DNA of 57,318 nucleotides, taken from contig NVVD01000004.1 in NCBI GenBank assembly GCA_002402105.1, positions 64,221 to 121,538 of the forward strand, read 5' to 3'. Below the pieces are notes generated by a model. It saw only the letters and a program-made list of their open reading frames with translations. It was not told the DNA's origin and ran no database searches. The DNA is from Candidatus Cloacimonadota bacterium (GTDB taxonomy: Bacteria; Muiribacteriota; UBA6191). Of the stretch, positions 38,046 to 47,955 are shown piece by piece. Within the stretch, counting starts at the first letter, position 1; each line of letters starts with the position of its first letter. Both the position numbers and the translations under genes were made by a program.

Positions 38046-41000
38046 TTAGTTCCCCTTATCTTGATTAAACTCAATGTTCAGACCAAGTCCCTTTAACTCT
38101 GAAATAATAACTTTAAATGATTCTGGAATATTTGGAGTCATTACATTATTACCTTTAACAATATTTTCATATACAACAACTCGACCTTCAACGTCATCAG
38201 ATTTGATTGTTAGAAGTTCTCTAAGAACATGAGCAGCACCGTATGCTTCTAGTGCCCAAACTTCCATTTCTCCGAATCTTTGCCCACCAAACTGTGCTTT
38301 TCCGCCTAATGGCTGCTGAGTCACAAGTGAGTATGGTCCTGTTGATCTTGCGTGAATTTTATCTTCAACTAGGTGAATTAGTTTTAACATATACATCACA
38401 CCAACCATAATTGGAGCTGCATATGCTTCGCCATTTTCACCATCATACAAAGTCATTCGTCCTGTTTCTGGCATACCTGACTCTTTAAACTTTTTAGATA
38501 AAAAATCTTCGTTGCTAATATAGTTATGCTCATTAAATGAACTTGTTGCATACTTTTCTCCAAGTACACGACCTGCCCAACCTAAGTGAGTTTCCATAAC
38601 TTGACCTAAATTCATACGAGAAGGTACACCAAGTGGATTCAAAATCACATCTACTGTAGTACCATCTGCCAAAAATGGCATATCTCTTCTTGGAAAAATT
38701 TTAGAAATAACACCTTTATTACCGTGACGACCAGCCATTTTATCACCCTCAGAGATGATACGTTTTTGAGCTAGATAAACTCTTACAAGCTTATTTACAC
38801 CATATGGCAGCTCATCTTTGGTTTCTCTTGAGAAAACAATTACATCGATGACTTTTCCACGTCCACCATGGGGTACAACTAATGACGTATTACGAACTTC
38901 TTTGGCTTTTTCACCAAAAATTGCTCGAAGTAATTTATCTTCTGCTGTTAACTCTGTTTCACCTTTTGGCGTTATTTTACCAACTAAGATATCACCAGGT
39001 GTAACTTCGGCACCAATTTGAATGATACCGTTATCATCTAAAACACTTAATGCATCTTCAGAAATGCTAGGAATATCTCTAGTTATTTCTTCGGCACCAA
39101 GTTTTGTATCTCTTGCTTCTACTTCAAGTGAACTAATATGAACAGAAGTATATACATCTTCATGTACTAATCTTTCTGATAATACAATAGCATCTTCAAA
39201 GTTATATCCACGAAATGGCATAAAAGCACAAATTACGTTTTTACCAAGAGATAACTCTCCATTAGAAGTTGAAGGTCCATCAGCAATTACTTCATTTGCT
39301 TCAACTAATTCACCAACTCTTACACAAGGTTTTTGATTTACACAAGTACCTTGGTTAGAACGTGCGTATTTTCTTAGTGGATATTTATCTATTTTCTCTT
39401 CGTATATACAAATTGTTTCTTCACATTTTACTCTGAGAGTTTCAATATCTTTAGTTATTAAAGTATGCCCAACTTTAAATAAAGTTTTACCCTTAGTATC
39501 TTTTATCTCGTTTATTACCTCTCTGTTTTCACAGTAAGAGTAAAATTCAGGACCAAAGTTATCATAGCAGTCTTCTTTATTAAGTCTTTTTACTCTAATA
39601 AGACAAGCATCTGTATAAACAACTTCACCTTTAAACTTACTTGATACACAAGCACCAGAATTTTGAGCTGTATAGCTTTCCATTCCTGTTCCAACGATTG
39701 GTGAATCTGTTTTTACAAGAGGTACTGCTTGACGTTGCATGTTCGTACCCATTAAGGCACGGTTAGCATCATCATGCTCAATAAATGGAATCAAAGACGA
39801 AGCTATTGAAATCATCTGGAGTGGAGAAATATGAATTAACTCTGCTTCTGATGCTTTTAGCATTGTAAAGTCTTGTTCACCCTCAACATACTGCTTAACA
39901 GGAAAAACCTTATCAAGTAATTTATCACTTGTATAGAAACCTTGATTATAAGGCACAACTCTATACTTTTCTTCCATCAAAGCATCCATATACTCAAAGT
40001 TTTCTTCTGGTTTTTTACCTTTAAAATGTCTTAATGGGGTAATTAAAAAACCATATCTATCTAATCTTGCACAAATTGCTAATGACCCGATCAATCCAGC
40101 ATTTGGACCCTCAGGAGTTTCAATAGGACAAATTCTACCAAAGTGAGTTGGATGTACATCACGAACTTCGTATCCAGCACGTTCTCTTTTTAATCCACCA
40201 GGCCCAAGAGCAGATAGTCTTCTCTTATGAGTTAGTTCAGAAAGTGGATTTACTTGATCCATGAACTGACTTAATTGAGATGAACCAAAAAACTCGTCAA
40301 TTGAAGAAGAAATAGCACGAGTATTAATTAACAATTGAGGTGTTAAGTTATTAACATCTTGAATAGTCATTCTCTCTTTAATGACTCTATCCATACGAGC
40401 AAGTGATACTCTAAATTGATTTTGAAGTAACTCGCCAACACGTCTAATACGTCTATGACCTAAGTGATCAATATCATCCACAAAGCCAACACCGATTGAT
40501 AAATCAATGATATATTTCATGGTATGGATAATATCTTCTGTATCAACTACACAATGTTTTTGTAAACTAATAAAGCCTGCTTCTACATCATCATTTAATG
40601 TCTCAAGATTTTTTTGCTTTAGGTTCTTTTGACGATCAACCAATCTAAAGATAGTTTCATTTTCTAATGGCTCGCCATCAGCAATAATTAACTCATTAGT
40701 TTCTGTATCAAATACATCACCAGATACACATACACCTTCGTGTTGTGATTGGCAAAGTCCTTCGCCTTCACTAAAGTTAATTAAAAAGCTTTGCTTTGGT
40801 CTTTTGGCAGTAATTTCAATATCATCAAGAGTACGAATTCTGATTTCATCTATTCGGGCCTCAACTAAGCTTGAAATAATATCAGCATCTAAAATTGCAT
40901 CCGCTTCAACTAATATTTTATCTGTTGTTGGATGCTTAATAGTATTTACACTAAATTGACCAGATAGTTTTTCGATAAAGCCCATTTTTTTATTAAACTT

Positions 41001-41948
41001 ATATCTTCCAACTTCACCTAAATCATATCTTTTTGCATTACCATATAAATTTTGAACAAGCTGTTTTGCATTATCAAAAATAAATGGCTCGCCAGGGCGT
41101 AATTTACGATAGATTTCTTCAAGTGATTTTACTTCATCAGTTGTTTTATCTACTTTTAATGTATTTTTTATATAATTTAGAGTATCTCCATGATCTAGCT
41201 CTTGAACCATTTCTTCATCGTTCATGCCAAGTACTCTTAAATATTGAGTTACAGGTACTTTTCTTTTTCTGTCAATACGAATATGAAATAAATCTCGCAT
41301 AACATCAAGATCAAACTCTAACCATGCACCTCTATAAGGTACAATTTTACCCTGATAGATTTTTTTTGCTTTGTTATACTCATAGTATACACCAGGAGAC
41401 CTATGTAACTGAGAAACAACTACTCTTTCAGCACCGTTAATAATAAATGTACCTCTAGTTGTCATCAAAGGAAGATTTACAACAAATAATTCTTGTTCTT
41501 TGATCTCACCAGATAATTTATTGATTAATCTGATTCTCATGTTTAAAGGAATACCGTAAGTTAAATCTCTTTTTTGACATTCTTCTGGAGAGAATTTAAT
41601 TCGATAAGTTTGATCTCCAAACTTTGCAAAATGATAATCATCTCCGAATTCTGGACATTCATCCATCAACCATTTTTGATTTGTATTTTGATGTTTTTTT
41701 AACCATTCTTCTGGAGGTGGTAAGCCTAAATCATAATCAATAAATTCCAGAATAATATTTTCTGTAAAATCTTTGATTGGAAATGTTTCCATTAAAACTT
41801 CTTGGAGTCCTCTTCTTTTTCGGTTTGCTTTCGCAACATCCGCTTGAATAAAATCTCTATAGGATTCTGTTTGAATCTCTAGAAGGTTTGGAACATTATG
41901 GTGGCTATCACCTAATTCATTGATAAAAATTCTTTTATTTTTCGCCAT
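38046..41948 (-). CDS. rpoB: RNA polymerase beta subunit
   Basis: Catalytic-core subunit of 1300 residues, near the usual size, with no giant insertion. The rifampicin pocket reads [34 protein letters not shown]; the residues most often altered in resistance (equivalents of E. coli D516, H526 and S531) are D, H and S, the sensitive state. Other conserved blocks: [33 protein letters not shown] and [24 protein letters not shown] at the C-terminus. A GAGGG ribosome binding site precedes the ATG. It is separated from rplL by a 268-base spacer with a strong hairpin. Confidence 0.98.
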   Translation of the reverse strand: MAKNKRIFINELGDSHHNVPNLLEIQTESYRDFIQADVAKANRKRRGLQEVLMETFPIKDFTENIILEFIDYDLGLPPPEEWLKKHQNTNQKWLMDECPEFGDDYHFAKFGDQTYRIKFSPEECQKRDLTYGIPLNMRIRLINKLSGEIKEQELFVVNLPLMTTRGTFIINGAERVVVSQLHRSPGVYYEYNKAKKIYQGKIVPYRGAWLEFDLDVMRDLFHIRIDRKRKVPVTQYLRVLGMNDEEMVQELDHGDTLNYIKNTLKVDKTTDEVKSLEEIYRKLRPGEPFIFDNAKQLVQNLYGNAKRYDLGEVGRYKFNKKMGFIEKLSGQFSVNTIKHPTTDKILVEADAILDADIISSLVEARIDEIRIRTLDDIEITAKRPKQSFLINFSEGEGLCQSQHEGVCVSGDVFDTETNELIIADGEPLENETIFRLVDRQKNLKQKNLETLNDDVEAGFISLQKHCVVDTEDIIHTMKYIIDLSIGVGFVDDIDHLGHRRIRRVGELLQNQFRVSLARMDRVIKERMTIQDVNNLTPQLLINTRAISSSIDEFFGSSQLSQFMDQVNPLSELTHKRRLSALGPGGLKRERAGYEVRDVHPTHFGRICPIETPEGPNAGLIGSLAICARLDRYGFLITPLRHFKGKKPEENFEYMDALMEEKYRVVPYNQGFYTSDKLLDKVFPVKQYVEGEQDFTMLKASEAELIHISPLQMISIASSLIPFIEHDDANRALMGTNMQRQAVPLVKTDSPIVGTGMESYTAQNSGACVSSKFKGEVVYTDACLIRVKRLNKEDCYDNFGPEFYSYCENREVINEIKDTKGKTLFKVGHTLITKDIETLRVKCEETICIYEEKIDKYPLRKYARSNQGTCVNQKPCVRVGELVEANEVIADGPSTSNGELSLGKNVICAFMPFRGYNFEDAIVLSERLVHEDVYTSVHISSLEVEARDTKLGAEEITRDIPSISEDALSVLDDNGIIQIGAEVTPGDILVGKITPKGETELTAEDKLLRAIFGEKAKEVRNTSLVVPHGGRGKVIDVIVFSRETKDELPYGVNKLVRVYLAQKRIISEGDKMAGRHGNKGVISKIFPRRDMPFLADGTTVDVILNPLGVPSRMNLGQVMETHLGWAGRVLGEKYATSSFNEHNYISNEDFLSKKFKESGMPETGRMTLYDGENGEAYAAPIMVGVMYMLKLIHLVEDKIHARSTGPYSLVTQQPLGGKAQFGGQRFGEMEVWALEAYGAAHVLRELLTIKSDDVEGRVVVYENIVKGNNVMTPNIPESFKVIISELKGLGLNIEFNQDKGN

Positions 41949-42156
41949 TAAATTCCCTCATGTAGTGTTTTTAGCTAGCTTCAGTAAGGTTTTACTTTAT
42001 TCCTCTACTTGAAAACTACTCGTTTACTTTATACCTTTTTACAGATATGAGGGTCAGACTCCTAGAGTGCGGATATTCTTTAATATTCGGAGCCGGGACC
42101 ACAATTTATGTTTGGGTTTAACCCAAAAGCTATCTTTTCAAAGTTTCAAAAAGAAA
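41949..42156 (-). promoter_or_regulatory. rpoB leader region with several inverted repeats
   Basis: Between the rplL hairpin and the rpoB ATG. It holds a 15-base perfect palindrome TTGGGTTAAACCCAA (about 42114-42128 on the plus strand) and a larger fold in which GGTC and CTCC can pair with GACC and GGAG (about 42050-42102) around a small ATATT/AATAT stem. Spacers here control RNA polymerase output in other bacteria; no known motif is claimed. Confidence 0.4.
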
Positions 42157-42211
42157 GCAAAAAATAGCTTCAAGAAACCATGGTGGTTTTCTTGAGCTAT
42201 TCTTTTTTTGC
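42157..42211 (-). terminator. Long hairpin between rplL and rpoB, likely attenuator
   Basis: The outer GCAAAAAA/TTTTTTGC arms continue into AATAGCT(T)CAAGAAA/TTTCTTGAGCTATT, making a stem of over 20 bp around ACCATGGTGG with two small imperfections; T-rich sequence follows on both strands. In E. coli the same place holds a partial terminator and RNase III site that lowers rpoBC relative to rplJL. Confidence 0.75.
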
Positions 42212-42216
42212 TGAAA

Positions 42217-42588
42217 TTATTTTATTTCAACTTGAGCGCCGTTAGATTCTAACTTTTCTTTGATTTCGTTAGCTTCATCTTTACTCACTTTTTCTTTAAC
42301 TGGAGAAGGAATGCTATCAACTACTGCTTTAGCTTCCTTAAGACCCAATCCTGTTATTTCTCTAACAGCTTTGATTACCTTGATTTTTGCGTCTCCACAA
42401 TCTTTCAAGATTACATCAAATTCAGTTTGCTCAACTTCTTCAGCTCCACCAGCAACACCAGCTGCTGCTACTACTGCTACAGGAGCTGCTGCAGAAACAC
42501 CGAATTTATCTTCAAGTGCCTTTACTAAATCAGATAATTCCAATACTGTCATTTTTTCAATAGTTTCGATTAGTTGTGCTTGATCCAT
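42217..42588 (-). CDS. rplL: 50S ribosomal protein L7/L12
   Basis: Stalk protein that recruits translation GTPases; several copies bind L10. 123 residues: N-terminal dimerisation helix pair ([27 protein letters not shown]), an Ala/Gly-rich hinge (about 35-52, [15 protein letters not shown]), and the C-terminal globular domain ([32 protein letters not shown]). The Cys in LKDCGDAK is a small departure from the usual Ala or Gly. It starts 20 bases after rplJ. Confidence 0.98.
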   Translation of the reverse strand: MDQAQLIETIEKMTVLELSDLVKALEDKFGVSAAAPVAVVAAAGVAGGAEEVEQTEFDVILKDCGDAKIKVIKAVREITGLGLKEAKAVVDSIPSPVKEKVSKDEANEIKEKLESNGAQVEIK

Positions 42589-42608
42589 AACTAAACCTTC
42601 CTTAAAAT

Positions 42609-43133
42609 TTAAGCCTCTTCTTTTTGGCTCTTTATATTATTAATTACATTTACAAAATTTGATGTTGTTCCGTTTAAAACTCTTACAAAACCAGTGATAG
42701 GTGATAACATTACGTTTAATACCTGTGCTCTTAACTGATCTTTTGTTGGTAAGGTAGATAGAACTTTTAATTTAGCCGCATCTACATATTCACCATCTAG
42801 TGTTCCACACTTAACAACTAGTTTCTCGCTATGAGTTGTTGAAAAGTCCATAAGACCTTTCAAATCATCAACGAAATCCTCTCCACCAAACAAAAACATG
42901 TTTGGACCTTTTAAACCTGTTTCTAGGTCTTCATTTACATCTTCACCCATTGCTTTTTTTGCTAGTGTATTTTTAAATACACGTAGGGTTCCACCTGTTT
43001 GATGAATCTTAGAACGTAATTCAAAAGTTTCTTGAGCATCTAAACCTTTATTTTCAGCCATTACTAATAACTGAGAGGACTTATATAACTCTTCAAAATC
43101 TTTAATTTGTTTACTTTTTTCTGCTTTATTCAT
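42609..43133 (-). CDS. rplJ: 50S ribosomal protein L10
   Basis: Base of the ribosomal stalk, 174 residues, with the N-terminal rRNA-binding part ([24 protein letters not shown]) and the C-terminal helix that carries L7/L12 dimers. It follows rplA by only 11 bases, so the long L10 leader found in E. coli between rplA and rplJ has no counterpart here; any L10 autoregulation must use another site. Confidence 0.97.
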   Translation of the reverse strand: MNKAEKSKQIKDFEELYKSSQLLVMAENKGLDAQETFELRSKIHQTGGTLRVFKNTLAKKAMGEDVNEDLETGLKGPNMFLFGGEDFVDDLKGLMDFSTTHSEKLVVKCGTLDGEYVDAAKLKVLSTLPTKDQLRAQVLNVMLSPITGFVRVLNGTTSNFVNVINNIKSQKEEA

Positions 43134-43144
43134 TTGAGAACTCC

Positions 43145-43867
43145 TTATGAAACTAGAGCATTCACGCTATCAACTTCAAACTTTAAAGAAGAAGTATCAA
43201 CCTTAACACCAGGCCCCATAGTTGGAGATAGAGTCAAAGATTTTACGTATGTACCCTTAGCTGAAGCTGGCTTTGCTTTTAACAATACGCCTACTAATAC
43301 AGCTATGTTTTCAAATAATTGTTTTTCATTGAAGGATCTTTTCCCAAATGGAAGGTGGATGATTCCGTACTTGTCTACTTTATACTCAAGTCTACCAGCA
43401 AGAATCTCTTTGATGGCTACTTCAATATTTGGAGTAACTGTTCCAACCTTTGGATTTGGCATCATTCCTCTAGGTCCCAAGATTTTACCTAATTGACCAA
43501 CAAATCGCATCATGTCTGGAGTTGTAACTACTACATCGTAATCTAACCATCCACCTTTGATTTTATCAACTAAGTCTTGTCCGCCTACAAAATGAGCCCC
43601 AGCATCCTTAGCTAATTGCTCTTTGTCTGGTGCAACAATAGCTACAACTCTAATATCTTTCCCTGTTCCGTGAGGCAGTGCTACTGTCCCACGAACCATT
43701 TGATCAGCATGTCTTGGATCAACCCCAAGAACAACATCAATAGTTAGAGTCTCATCAAATTTTGCAAAAGAAATTTTCTTTGCTATTGATGTAGCTTCGC
43801 TTAGACTATAGTTCTTTTTTGCATCAAACTGCTCTAAAGCAAGTTTATATCCTTTTGATCTTTTCAT
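43145..43867 (-). CDS. rplA: 50S ribosomal protein L1
   Basis: 240-residue two-domain protein of the mobile L1 stalk. FDETLTIDVVLGVDPRHADQMVRGTVALPHGTG is the first-domain signature, and LGKILGPRGMMPNPKVGTVT the second-domain one. It starts 3 bases after the rplK stop, so the two are coupled, as in most bacteria. Confidence 0.98.
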   Translation of the reverse strand: MKRSKGYKLALEQFDAKKNYSLSEATSIAKKISFAKFDETLTIDVVLGVDPRHADQMVRGTVALPHGTGKDIRVVAIVAPDKEQLAKDAGAHFVGGQDLVDKIKGGWLDYDVVVTTPDMMRFVGQLGKILGPRGMMPNPKVGTVTPNIEVAIKEILAGRLEYKVDKYGIIHLPFGKRSFNEKQLFENIAVLVGVLLKAKPASAKGTYVKSLTLSPTMGPGVKVDTSSLKFEVDSVNALVS

Positions 43868-43870
43868 AGT

Positions 43871-44296
43871 CTATCCTTCCACCTCTATACCCATACTTCT
43901 AGCTGTACCTCTTAACATAGATACTGCAGATTCAACAGTGTGAGCATTTAAATCTTCTTTTTTTACTTCAGCAATTTCTTCCAGTTGAGCCACTGTTACT
44001 TTACCTACTTTAGTTTCGATAGAGTTTGGTGATCCTTTTGGTTTTCCAATTGCTTTTAAAAGCAATACTGGAGCTGGTGGAGATTTTATAATAAAATCAA
44101 AGCTCCTGTCTGAATATACAGTGATAACAACAGGTAACACTGTACCCATTCTCTCTTTTGTTTGCTCGTTAAAAGCAGAACAAAACTGCATGATATTCAC
44201 GCCTCTAGCCCCTAGGGCTGGTCCTACTGGTGGGGCAGGGTTTGCTTGCCCTGCTTTAATTTGCAGTTTTATCTGCCCCGTTACTTCTTTTGCCAT
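43871..44296 (-). CDS. rplK: 50S ribosomal protein L11
   Basis: GTPase-centre protein that binds the thiostrepton loop of 23S rRNA. 141 residues, exactly the common length. Pro-rich N-terminal domain [31 protein letters not shown] and the C-terminal rRNA-binding domain [12 protein letters not shown]. Part of the secE-nusG-rplKAJL chain. Confidence 0.98.
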   Translation of the reverse strand: MAKEVTGQIKLQIKAGQANPAPPVGPALGARGVNIMQFCSAFNEQTKERMGTVLPVVITVYSDRSFDFIIKSPPAPVLLLKAIGKPKGSPNSIETKVGKVTVAQLEEIAEVKKEDLNAHTVESAVSMLRGTARSMGIEVEG

Positions 44297-44317
44297 ACTT
44301 CCCCTCCTGTGGATCTT

Positions 44318-44863
44318 CTAGACGTCTTCGACTTCTGAAAATCCCAGTTCAACCGGAGTTTCTCGTCCAAAAATATGAACTTTCACTCTTAATTTTTTCT
44401 TTGTCATGTTTACTTCTTCTATATCACCTATAAAATCAGAAAACGGACCGTCCACGATTCGGACACTTTGTCCAACTTTGAACATTGCGTAGGTAACAGG
44501 AGCAACACTTCCAACACCCATCTGATTCTGAATTTTTTCAAACTCTTTATCAGTAAGTGCTACAGGGTGTTTCCCTTGTCCTACAAAACCTGTGACTCCT
44601 GGTGTATTTCTAACAATACCCCAAGTATTATCATCAAGATTCATTCTAACCATGCAATAGCCTGGATAGATCATCTGCTTGACTATTTTCTTTTTGCCAG
44701 CAGGAGTTTCTACTTCTTCCTCTTTGTCGGGAACAAGAACTTCGAAGATTGAATCACCAACCCCCATTACTTTAATTCTTTGTTCTAAGTTAAGTTTGAC
44801 CTTAACCTCAGAGCTTGAGCTTGTAGCAACTAAATACCACTTACCTTCACTTAGAGTTTCCAT
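44318..44863 (-). CDS. nusG: Transcription termination/antitermination factor NusG
   Basis: 181 residues with the NGN domain (KWYLVATSSSSEVKVKLNLEQRI, MIYPGYCMVRMNLDDNTWGIVRNTPGVTGFVG) that binds RNA polymerase, and the KOW domain (FKVGQSVRIVDGPFSDFIGDIEEVN) that contacts S10 or Rho. Follows secE by 8 bases. Confidence 0.97.
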   Translation of the reverse strand: METLSEGKWYLVATSSSSEVKVKLNLEQRIKVMGVGDSIFEVLVPDKEEEVETPAGKKKIVKQMIYPGYCMVRMNLDDNTWGIVRNTPGVTGFVGQGKHPVALTDKEFEKIQNQMGVGSVAPVTYAMFKVGQSVRIVDGPFSDFIGDIEEVNMTKKKLRVKVHIFGRETPVELGFSEVEDV

Positions 44864-44871
44864 TTCTTCTC

Positions 44872-45072
44872 CTAGTCTGCGTAAAGAATCCCTCGGATGA
44901 TTTGACCGAAACCAGAATCAATGAGGAAAAGATAAATACCACATAACGACGACGCAGCCAATACAACCCATGTAGACTGTATTACTTTGTCTTTGTCTGG
45001 CCATACAACCCTACCACTAGTAGGATGCACTTCTCTCCACACTTCTTCTAGAAATCCTTTTAGATTACCCAT
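44872..45072 (-). CDS. secE: Protein translocase subunit SecE
   Basis: Small essential subunit that clamps SecY. 66 residues with a cytoplasmic amphipathic helix (FLEEVWREVHPTSGRVVWPDKDKV; VxWP is the family signature) and one membrane helix (about 33-54). The single-helix form is usual outside the enterobacteria. It lies between tRNA-Trp and nusG, a common arrangement. Confidence 0.96.
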   Translation of the reverse strand: MGNLKGFLEEVWREVHPTSGRVVWPDKDKVIQSTWVVLAASSLCGIYLFLIDSGFGQIIRGILYAD

Positions 45073-45090
45073 TTTGCCACCTGTAAATAC

Positions 45091-45163
45091 AGGGCGAGAG
45101 TGATTCGAACACTCAACACCTGGATTTGGAATCCAGTGCTCTAACCGTTGGAGCTACCGCCCT
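45091..45163 (-). tRNA. trnW: tRNA-Trp (anticodon CCA)
   Basis: Reverse complement of the plus strand: a 73-base cloverleaf with acceptor stem AGGGCGG/CGCCCT-type pairing (an A-T closing pair), D arm GCTCCAACGGTTAGAGC, anticodon arm CTGGATTCCAAATCCAG with CCA in the loop, and TTCGAATC T loop. The 3' CCA is not encoded. Between rpmG and secE as in many bacteria; it must be processed from the rpmG-to-rpoC transcript. Confidence 0.97.
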
Positions 45164-45176
45164 ATTTGTGTAAACC

Positions 45177-45326
45177 TTACTTAACTTCTCTATGTAGAGT
45201 TACTCTTCTCAACCTAGGAGAGTATTTCTTACGTTCTAGTCTTTCTGGTGTATTTCTTTTGTTTTTCATTGTAGAGTAATTTCTATCTCCACATTCTGTA
45301 CATGCTAATATAATATGTTTTCTCAT
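45177..45326 (-). CDS. rpmG: 50S ribosomal protein L33 with a single CxxC pair
   Basis: 49 residues from the ATG at 45324-45326: [20 protein letters not shown], then [19 protein letters not shown], ending HREVK. The longer reading from upstream would include the promoter and is rejected; AGAGG precedes this ATG. Zinc-binding L33 has two CxxC pairs; here the first (CTEC) is present while the second position reads SPRL without cysteine. Zinc-free L33 lacks both. So this copy is intermediate. It is the first gene of the rpmG-tRNA-Trp-secE-nusG-rplKAJL-rpoBC unit. Confidence 0.95.
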   Translation of the reverse strand: MRKHIILACTECGDRNYSTMKNKRNTPERLERKKYSPRLRRVTLHREVK

Positions 45327-45366
45327 TATAAAACCTCTTTCTATGACCCGAAAAAACAGGTACGGA

Positions 45367-45395
45367 ATATTACCACCAGTGCATACTGGAGTCAA
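45367..45395 (-). promoter_or_regulatory. Promoter of the rpmG-to-rpoC unit with an inverted repeat in the spacer
   Basis: Minus strand -35 TTGACT (45390-45395), 17-base spacer, -10 TAATAT (45367-45372), about 40 bases upstream of the rpmG ATG. The spacer contains CCAGT-ATGC-ACTGG (45376-45389), a perfect inverted repeat centred between the boxes, which is where a regulator of the MerR type or a blocking repressor would bind. Confidence 0.82.
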
Positions 45396-45456
45396 GTCGT
45401 TTTTTTATATATTTTATTTATTTTCACTTTTACTATCAACTTTTTTAAAAATTCGA

Positions 45457-46662
45457 TTATTTGAGTTCTAGTTTTCCAAAGGAATTTGTCTTAAATAAAT
45501 CATTATTCTTCACTATTTCTCCTTTGCACACTATATCTTCGGGTAAATAACCCTCTGAAAAAAGTTTAGTTTTTACTTCTTCCCATGTACCAGATTTTAT
45601 GTGATCATTATTATAAAAATCTAATGATTGCTCTATCATTTCTATCTCTTTTTCGCACATTTTTGTTCCATTAGCCATACCAAGTGATGGAATCTCTCCC
45701 ATATTAAGAGAATGAATTTGATTCCAATCAAAACCTTTTTTATTTAAAGCCACTATTAATGAGATAACAGCTGAAGAAATTTGACCTATGGTTCCTTGAT
45801 ATATTTCTTTGAGTGATGACTCAAAACTATAGTTTAAACTTAAAACTGCTCCAAATGATTTTGGTTCTAACTTTTTCAAATGTTCAAGAACCTTAAAAGC
45901 AAATACTTGGCTTTGAGAATAAGACATCCAGTCTAATAGACTATCTGATGCCCCTGGCTTTTCTTTGACTTGCTCAATCATACCTTTTAAAAACTCTATG
46001 GCAGTAGAAATCATACCCGTTGCAAATACAGCTTGAGAAGGATCATAAAAGTCTAAAGATAATGAGCCATGCTTTTGTTCTAGTTTAAATTCCATTCCTT
46101 TTATCATTTGCAAATACAATTGAACCTTCTGAGCTTTTGAAGCCCAATTTTTCATAAATGCCTCATCTAAAGATATATCTAAACCCTCTGTGTGTGCTAC
46201 ACCAATTTTAAAGTCTAAATTAGAGATAATTTCCTTTGCTCTTTTTGTTTTAGTTACAATAATTTTTTTCTTTTTAAAAAATAAATAAATACCTTTATTA
46301 GCCCAGTATTTTTTTTCTTTTTGCCAAGAAGTCTTTTTTAAAGTCTTCTCTAATTCTTTTTGACTAAATTTTCCTGATATTTCTGCAACCCATTCATGTT
46401 CTCTTTTTTTATTCCAGCCAATTTTTACAAAAGATACATATTTCATAAAACTGTACCCATCAGACTCCTTAAAACTTTTTTCTAATTCGATCAAAAAAGA
46501 AAGTTTCTCGTTTGTCGAAGTCTTTTTTAATTCATTTAAAGATTTTTCATAAGCTTCTAATCTAGCTTCAATTAATGATCTTCCTATTTGAACTTCTAAT
46601 TCATAACTATAAGTTTCATGCATCGCCGTTAAAGCAAATATTAAAATTAAAATTTTTTTCAT
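45457..46662 (-). CDS. Secreted protein of unknown function
   Basis: 401 residues with a signal peptide (1-19, ending TYS). I do not recognise the family. Visible features: a helical N-terminal half rich in Lys (IGRSLIEARLEAYEKSLNELK; SGKFSQKELEKTLKKTSWQK), a DPSQAVFATGMISTAIEFLKGM block, a hydrophobic helix around residue 295 (GQISSAVISLIVALNKKG), and a single CEKEIEMIEQ cysteine plus one more near the C-terminus (EDIVCKGEI) that could pair. The alternating charge suggests a periplasmic rather than membrane protein. Its start overlaps the glycosyltransferase-like gene stop as ATGA, so both are translated together; it ends 61 bases upstream of the rpmG promoter. Confidence 0.6.
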   Translation of the reverse strand: MKKILILIFALTAMHETYSYELEVQIGRSLIEARLEAYEKSLNELKKTSTNEKLSFLIELEKSFKESDGYSFMKYVSFVKIGWNKKREHEWVAEISGKFSQKELEKTLKKTSWQKEKKYWANKGIYLFFKKKKIIVTKTKRAKEIISNLDFKIGVAHTEGLDISLDEAFMKNWASKAQKVQLYLQMIKGMEFKLEQKHGSLSLDFYDPSQAVFATGMISTAIEFLKGMIEQVKEKPGASDSLLDWMSYSQSQVFAFKVLEHLKKLEPKSFGAVLSLNYSFESSLKEIYQGTIGQISSAVISLIVALNKKGFDWNQIHSLNMGEIPSLGMANGTKMCEKEIEMIEQSLDFYNNDHIKSGTWEEVKTKLFSEGYLPEDIVCKGEIVKNNDLFKTNSFGKLELK

Positions 46663-47897
46663 TTTGTAGTTCCTTTGTATATGTCTTTCATATCTTCAAA
46701 CCATAGTTTTTCATAAAAACTGCTATATTTTGAACAAGTTTTTTTAACGGTTTGCATTGACTTTAGCTCACCAACTTGTTTTCTGTATTCTCTTCTTTCT
46801 TTCTCTACTTTAGTGATATATGAGAGAGTATTCTTTTTTTTACTAAGTTTCAAGATACAAGTTAAGTTTTCTAAAGCTTTATCTAAAAAGCTATTTTCTC
46901 TCAAAAACTTTTGTACCTTTAGTTTTTTATTCTCAAGAATAACTTTTAAAGAGTCTATTTCATATATCATTTTTGGATCTTTTAAAATAATTCCTAAGTC
47001 ATTTTTCTTAATCCAATCGCTTAATTCTAAACCCTCCGAATAAATTAAAGGTAAACCACAATACAAATATTCAATACTCCTAGTTGTTATAGCTAATTTT
47101 CTTTCCATATTTAGTTCATATAAATCAAAAGCTGCCAAACTTTTCGTATATTCTTTGATCAAAGTATGATGAGCCACTCCAATATTAGAAGTTTTTTTAC
47201 TTTCATTTGATGGGCATAACTTTGACTCATTTGGAGAATAAAACTTTGAGTACAAATTTAATTTTTGATCTGTTAGATATTTAGATAAAGATTCTTTTGA
47301 TAATTGATGCACCCATGGCCAAGTTGCTCCACCCATCACAATCGTATCATTATGACAAATGTTTTCATTTTTATAAATAGAATCATCTAGTATTAATGGA
47401 ACAATCTTTAATCGCTTTGAAATCTCTTGTAACCCAGACATTTGAGCCCAAGCCATAAAATAATAATATTGCCTTTGACCTGGTACAATAATCCCATCTG
47501 CTTTTGATAAACAGATAATTTTAGCCCTTAACTGTTCATCTGATTGATAAGATTTATAATAGTTTTCCCATATCAAAGAACCATGAAGATCAACAATTAC
47601 AGGAACATCAACATCAAACCATTCTAGTAGTCCCCATTGTTCAACTATAAGTAAATCAGCCTGAATGTTATTTATTTTTTCGTTTAAATCGGTTTTAATT
47701 AAACCGTTTTTTTCAGCATTTGCTAAATCAAAAGTAATTATTCCGTCTTTAGCTACTACATCTGAAGACTTTCTTAATATGAGAACTTCATGCCCTATTT
47801 TTTCTAATAAAAAATTTAAACCAAGAACTCTCAAGGCTCCGCCAGAAATCGTATAATCACGATTTATATGCTCAAGCGTTACAATGCATATTTTCAT
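46659..47897 (-). CDS. Glycosyltransferase-like protein (GT-B fold)
   Basis: 412 residues from the ATG at 47895-47897 (a TTG four codons upstream is possible but has no ribosome binding site). The N-terminus KICIVTLEHINRDYTISGGALRVLGLNFLLEKIGHEVLIL is the first Rossmann half of a GT-B enzyme with a loop typical of GT4. The middle holds VPVIVDLHGSLIWENYY and KADGIIVPGQRQ; the C-terminal half has the donor-site-like ITTRSIEYLYCGLPLIYSEG, whose E-Y-x-x-C-G-L-P resembles the EAMACGxP signature of GT4. Substrate unknown, probably a nucleotide sugar used for envelope glycans. The last 70 residues are a basic coiled coil. Confidence 0.7.
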   Translation of the reverse strand: MKICIVTLEHINRDYTISGGALRVLGLNFLLEKIGHEVLILRKSSDVVAKDGIITFDLANAEKNGLIKTDLNEKINNIQADLLIVEQWGLLEWFDVDVPVIVDLHGSLIWENYYKSYQSDEQLRAKIICLSKADGIIVPGQRQYYYFMAWAQMSGLQEISKRLKIVPLILDDSIYKNENICHNDTIVMGGATWPWVHQLSKESLSKYLTDQKLNLYSKFYSPNESKLCPSNESKKTSNIGVAHHTLIKEYTKSLAAFDLYELNMERKLAITTRSIEYLYCGLPLIYSEGLELSDWIKKNDLGIILKDPKMIYEIDSLKVILENKKLKVQKFLRENSFLDKALENLTCILKLSKKKNTLSYITKVEKERREYRKQVGELKSMQTVKKTCSKYSSFYEKLWFEDMKDIYKGTTK

Positions 47898-47926
47898 AAA
47901 ATTACCCAATCTTTTTATTCTTTTAT

Positions 47927-47955
47927 ACTGTACAATAAAGCATAAAAAAGTTCAA
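47927..47955 (-). promoter_or_regulatory. Predicted promoter of the glycosyltransferase-like gene
   Basis: Minus strand TTGAAC (47950-47955), 17 bases, TACAGT (47927-47932), about 30 bases upstream of the ATG. Confidence 0.45.

Noticed and set aside
32143-42583. Plus-strand open frames opposite rpoC, rpoB and rplL
   Set aside because: They are antisense shadows of strongly conserved genes, with no ribosome binding site or recognisable product.
43134-43144. L10 or L1 autoregulatory leader before rplJ or rplK
   Set aside because: Only 11 bases separate rplA and rplJ and 21 bases separate nusG and rplK, too short for the known leader structures.
45327-45395. Longer rpmG start giving a 72-residue protein
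   Set aside because: The added residues are encoded by the promoter -10 region and leader; the 49-residue form matches the family N-terminus and has a ribosome binding site.
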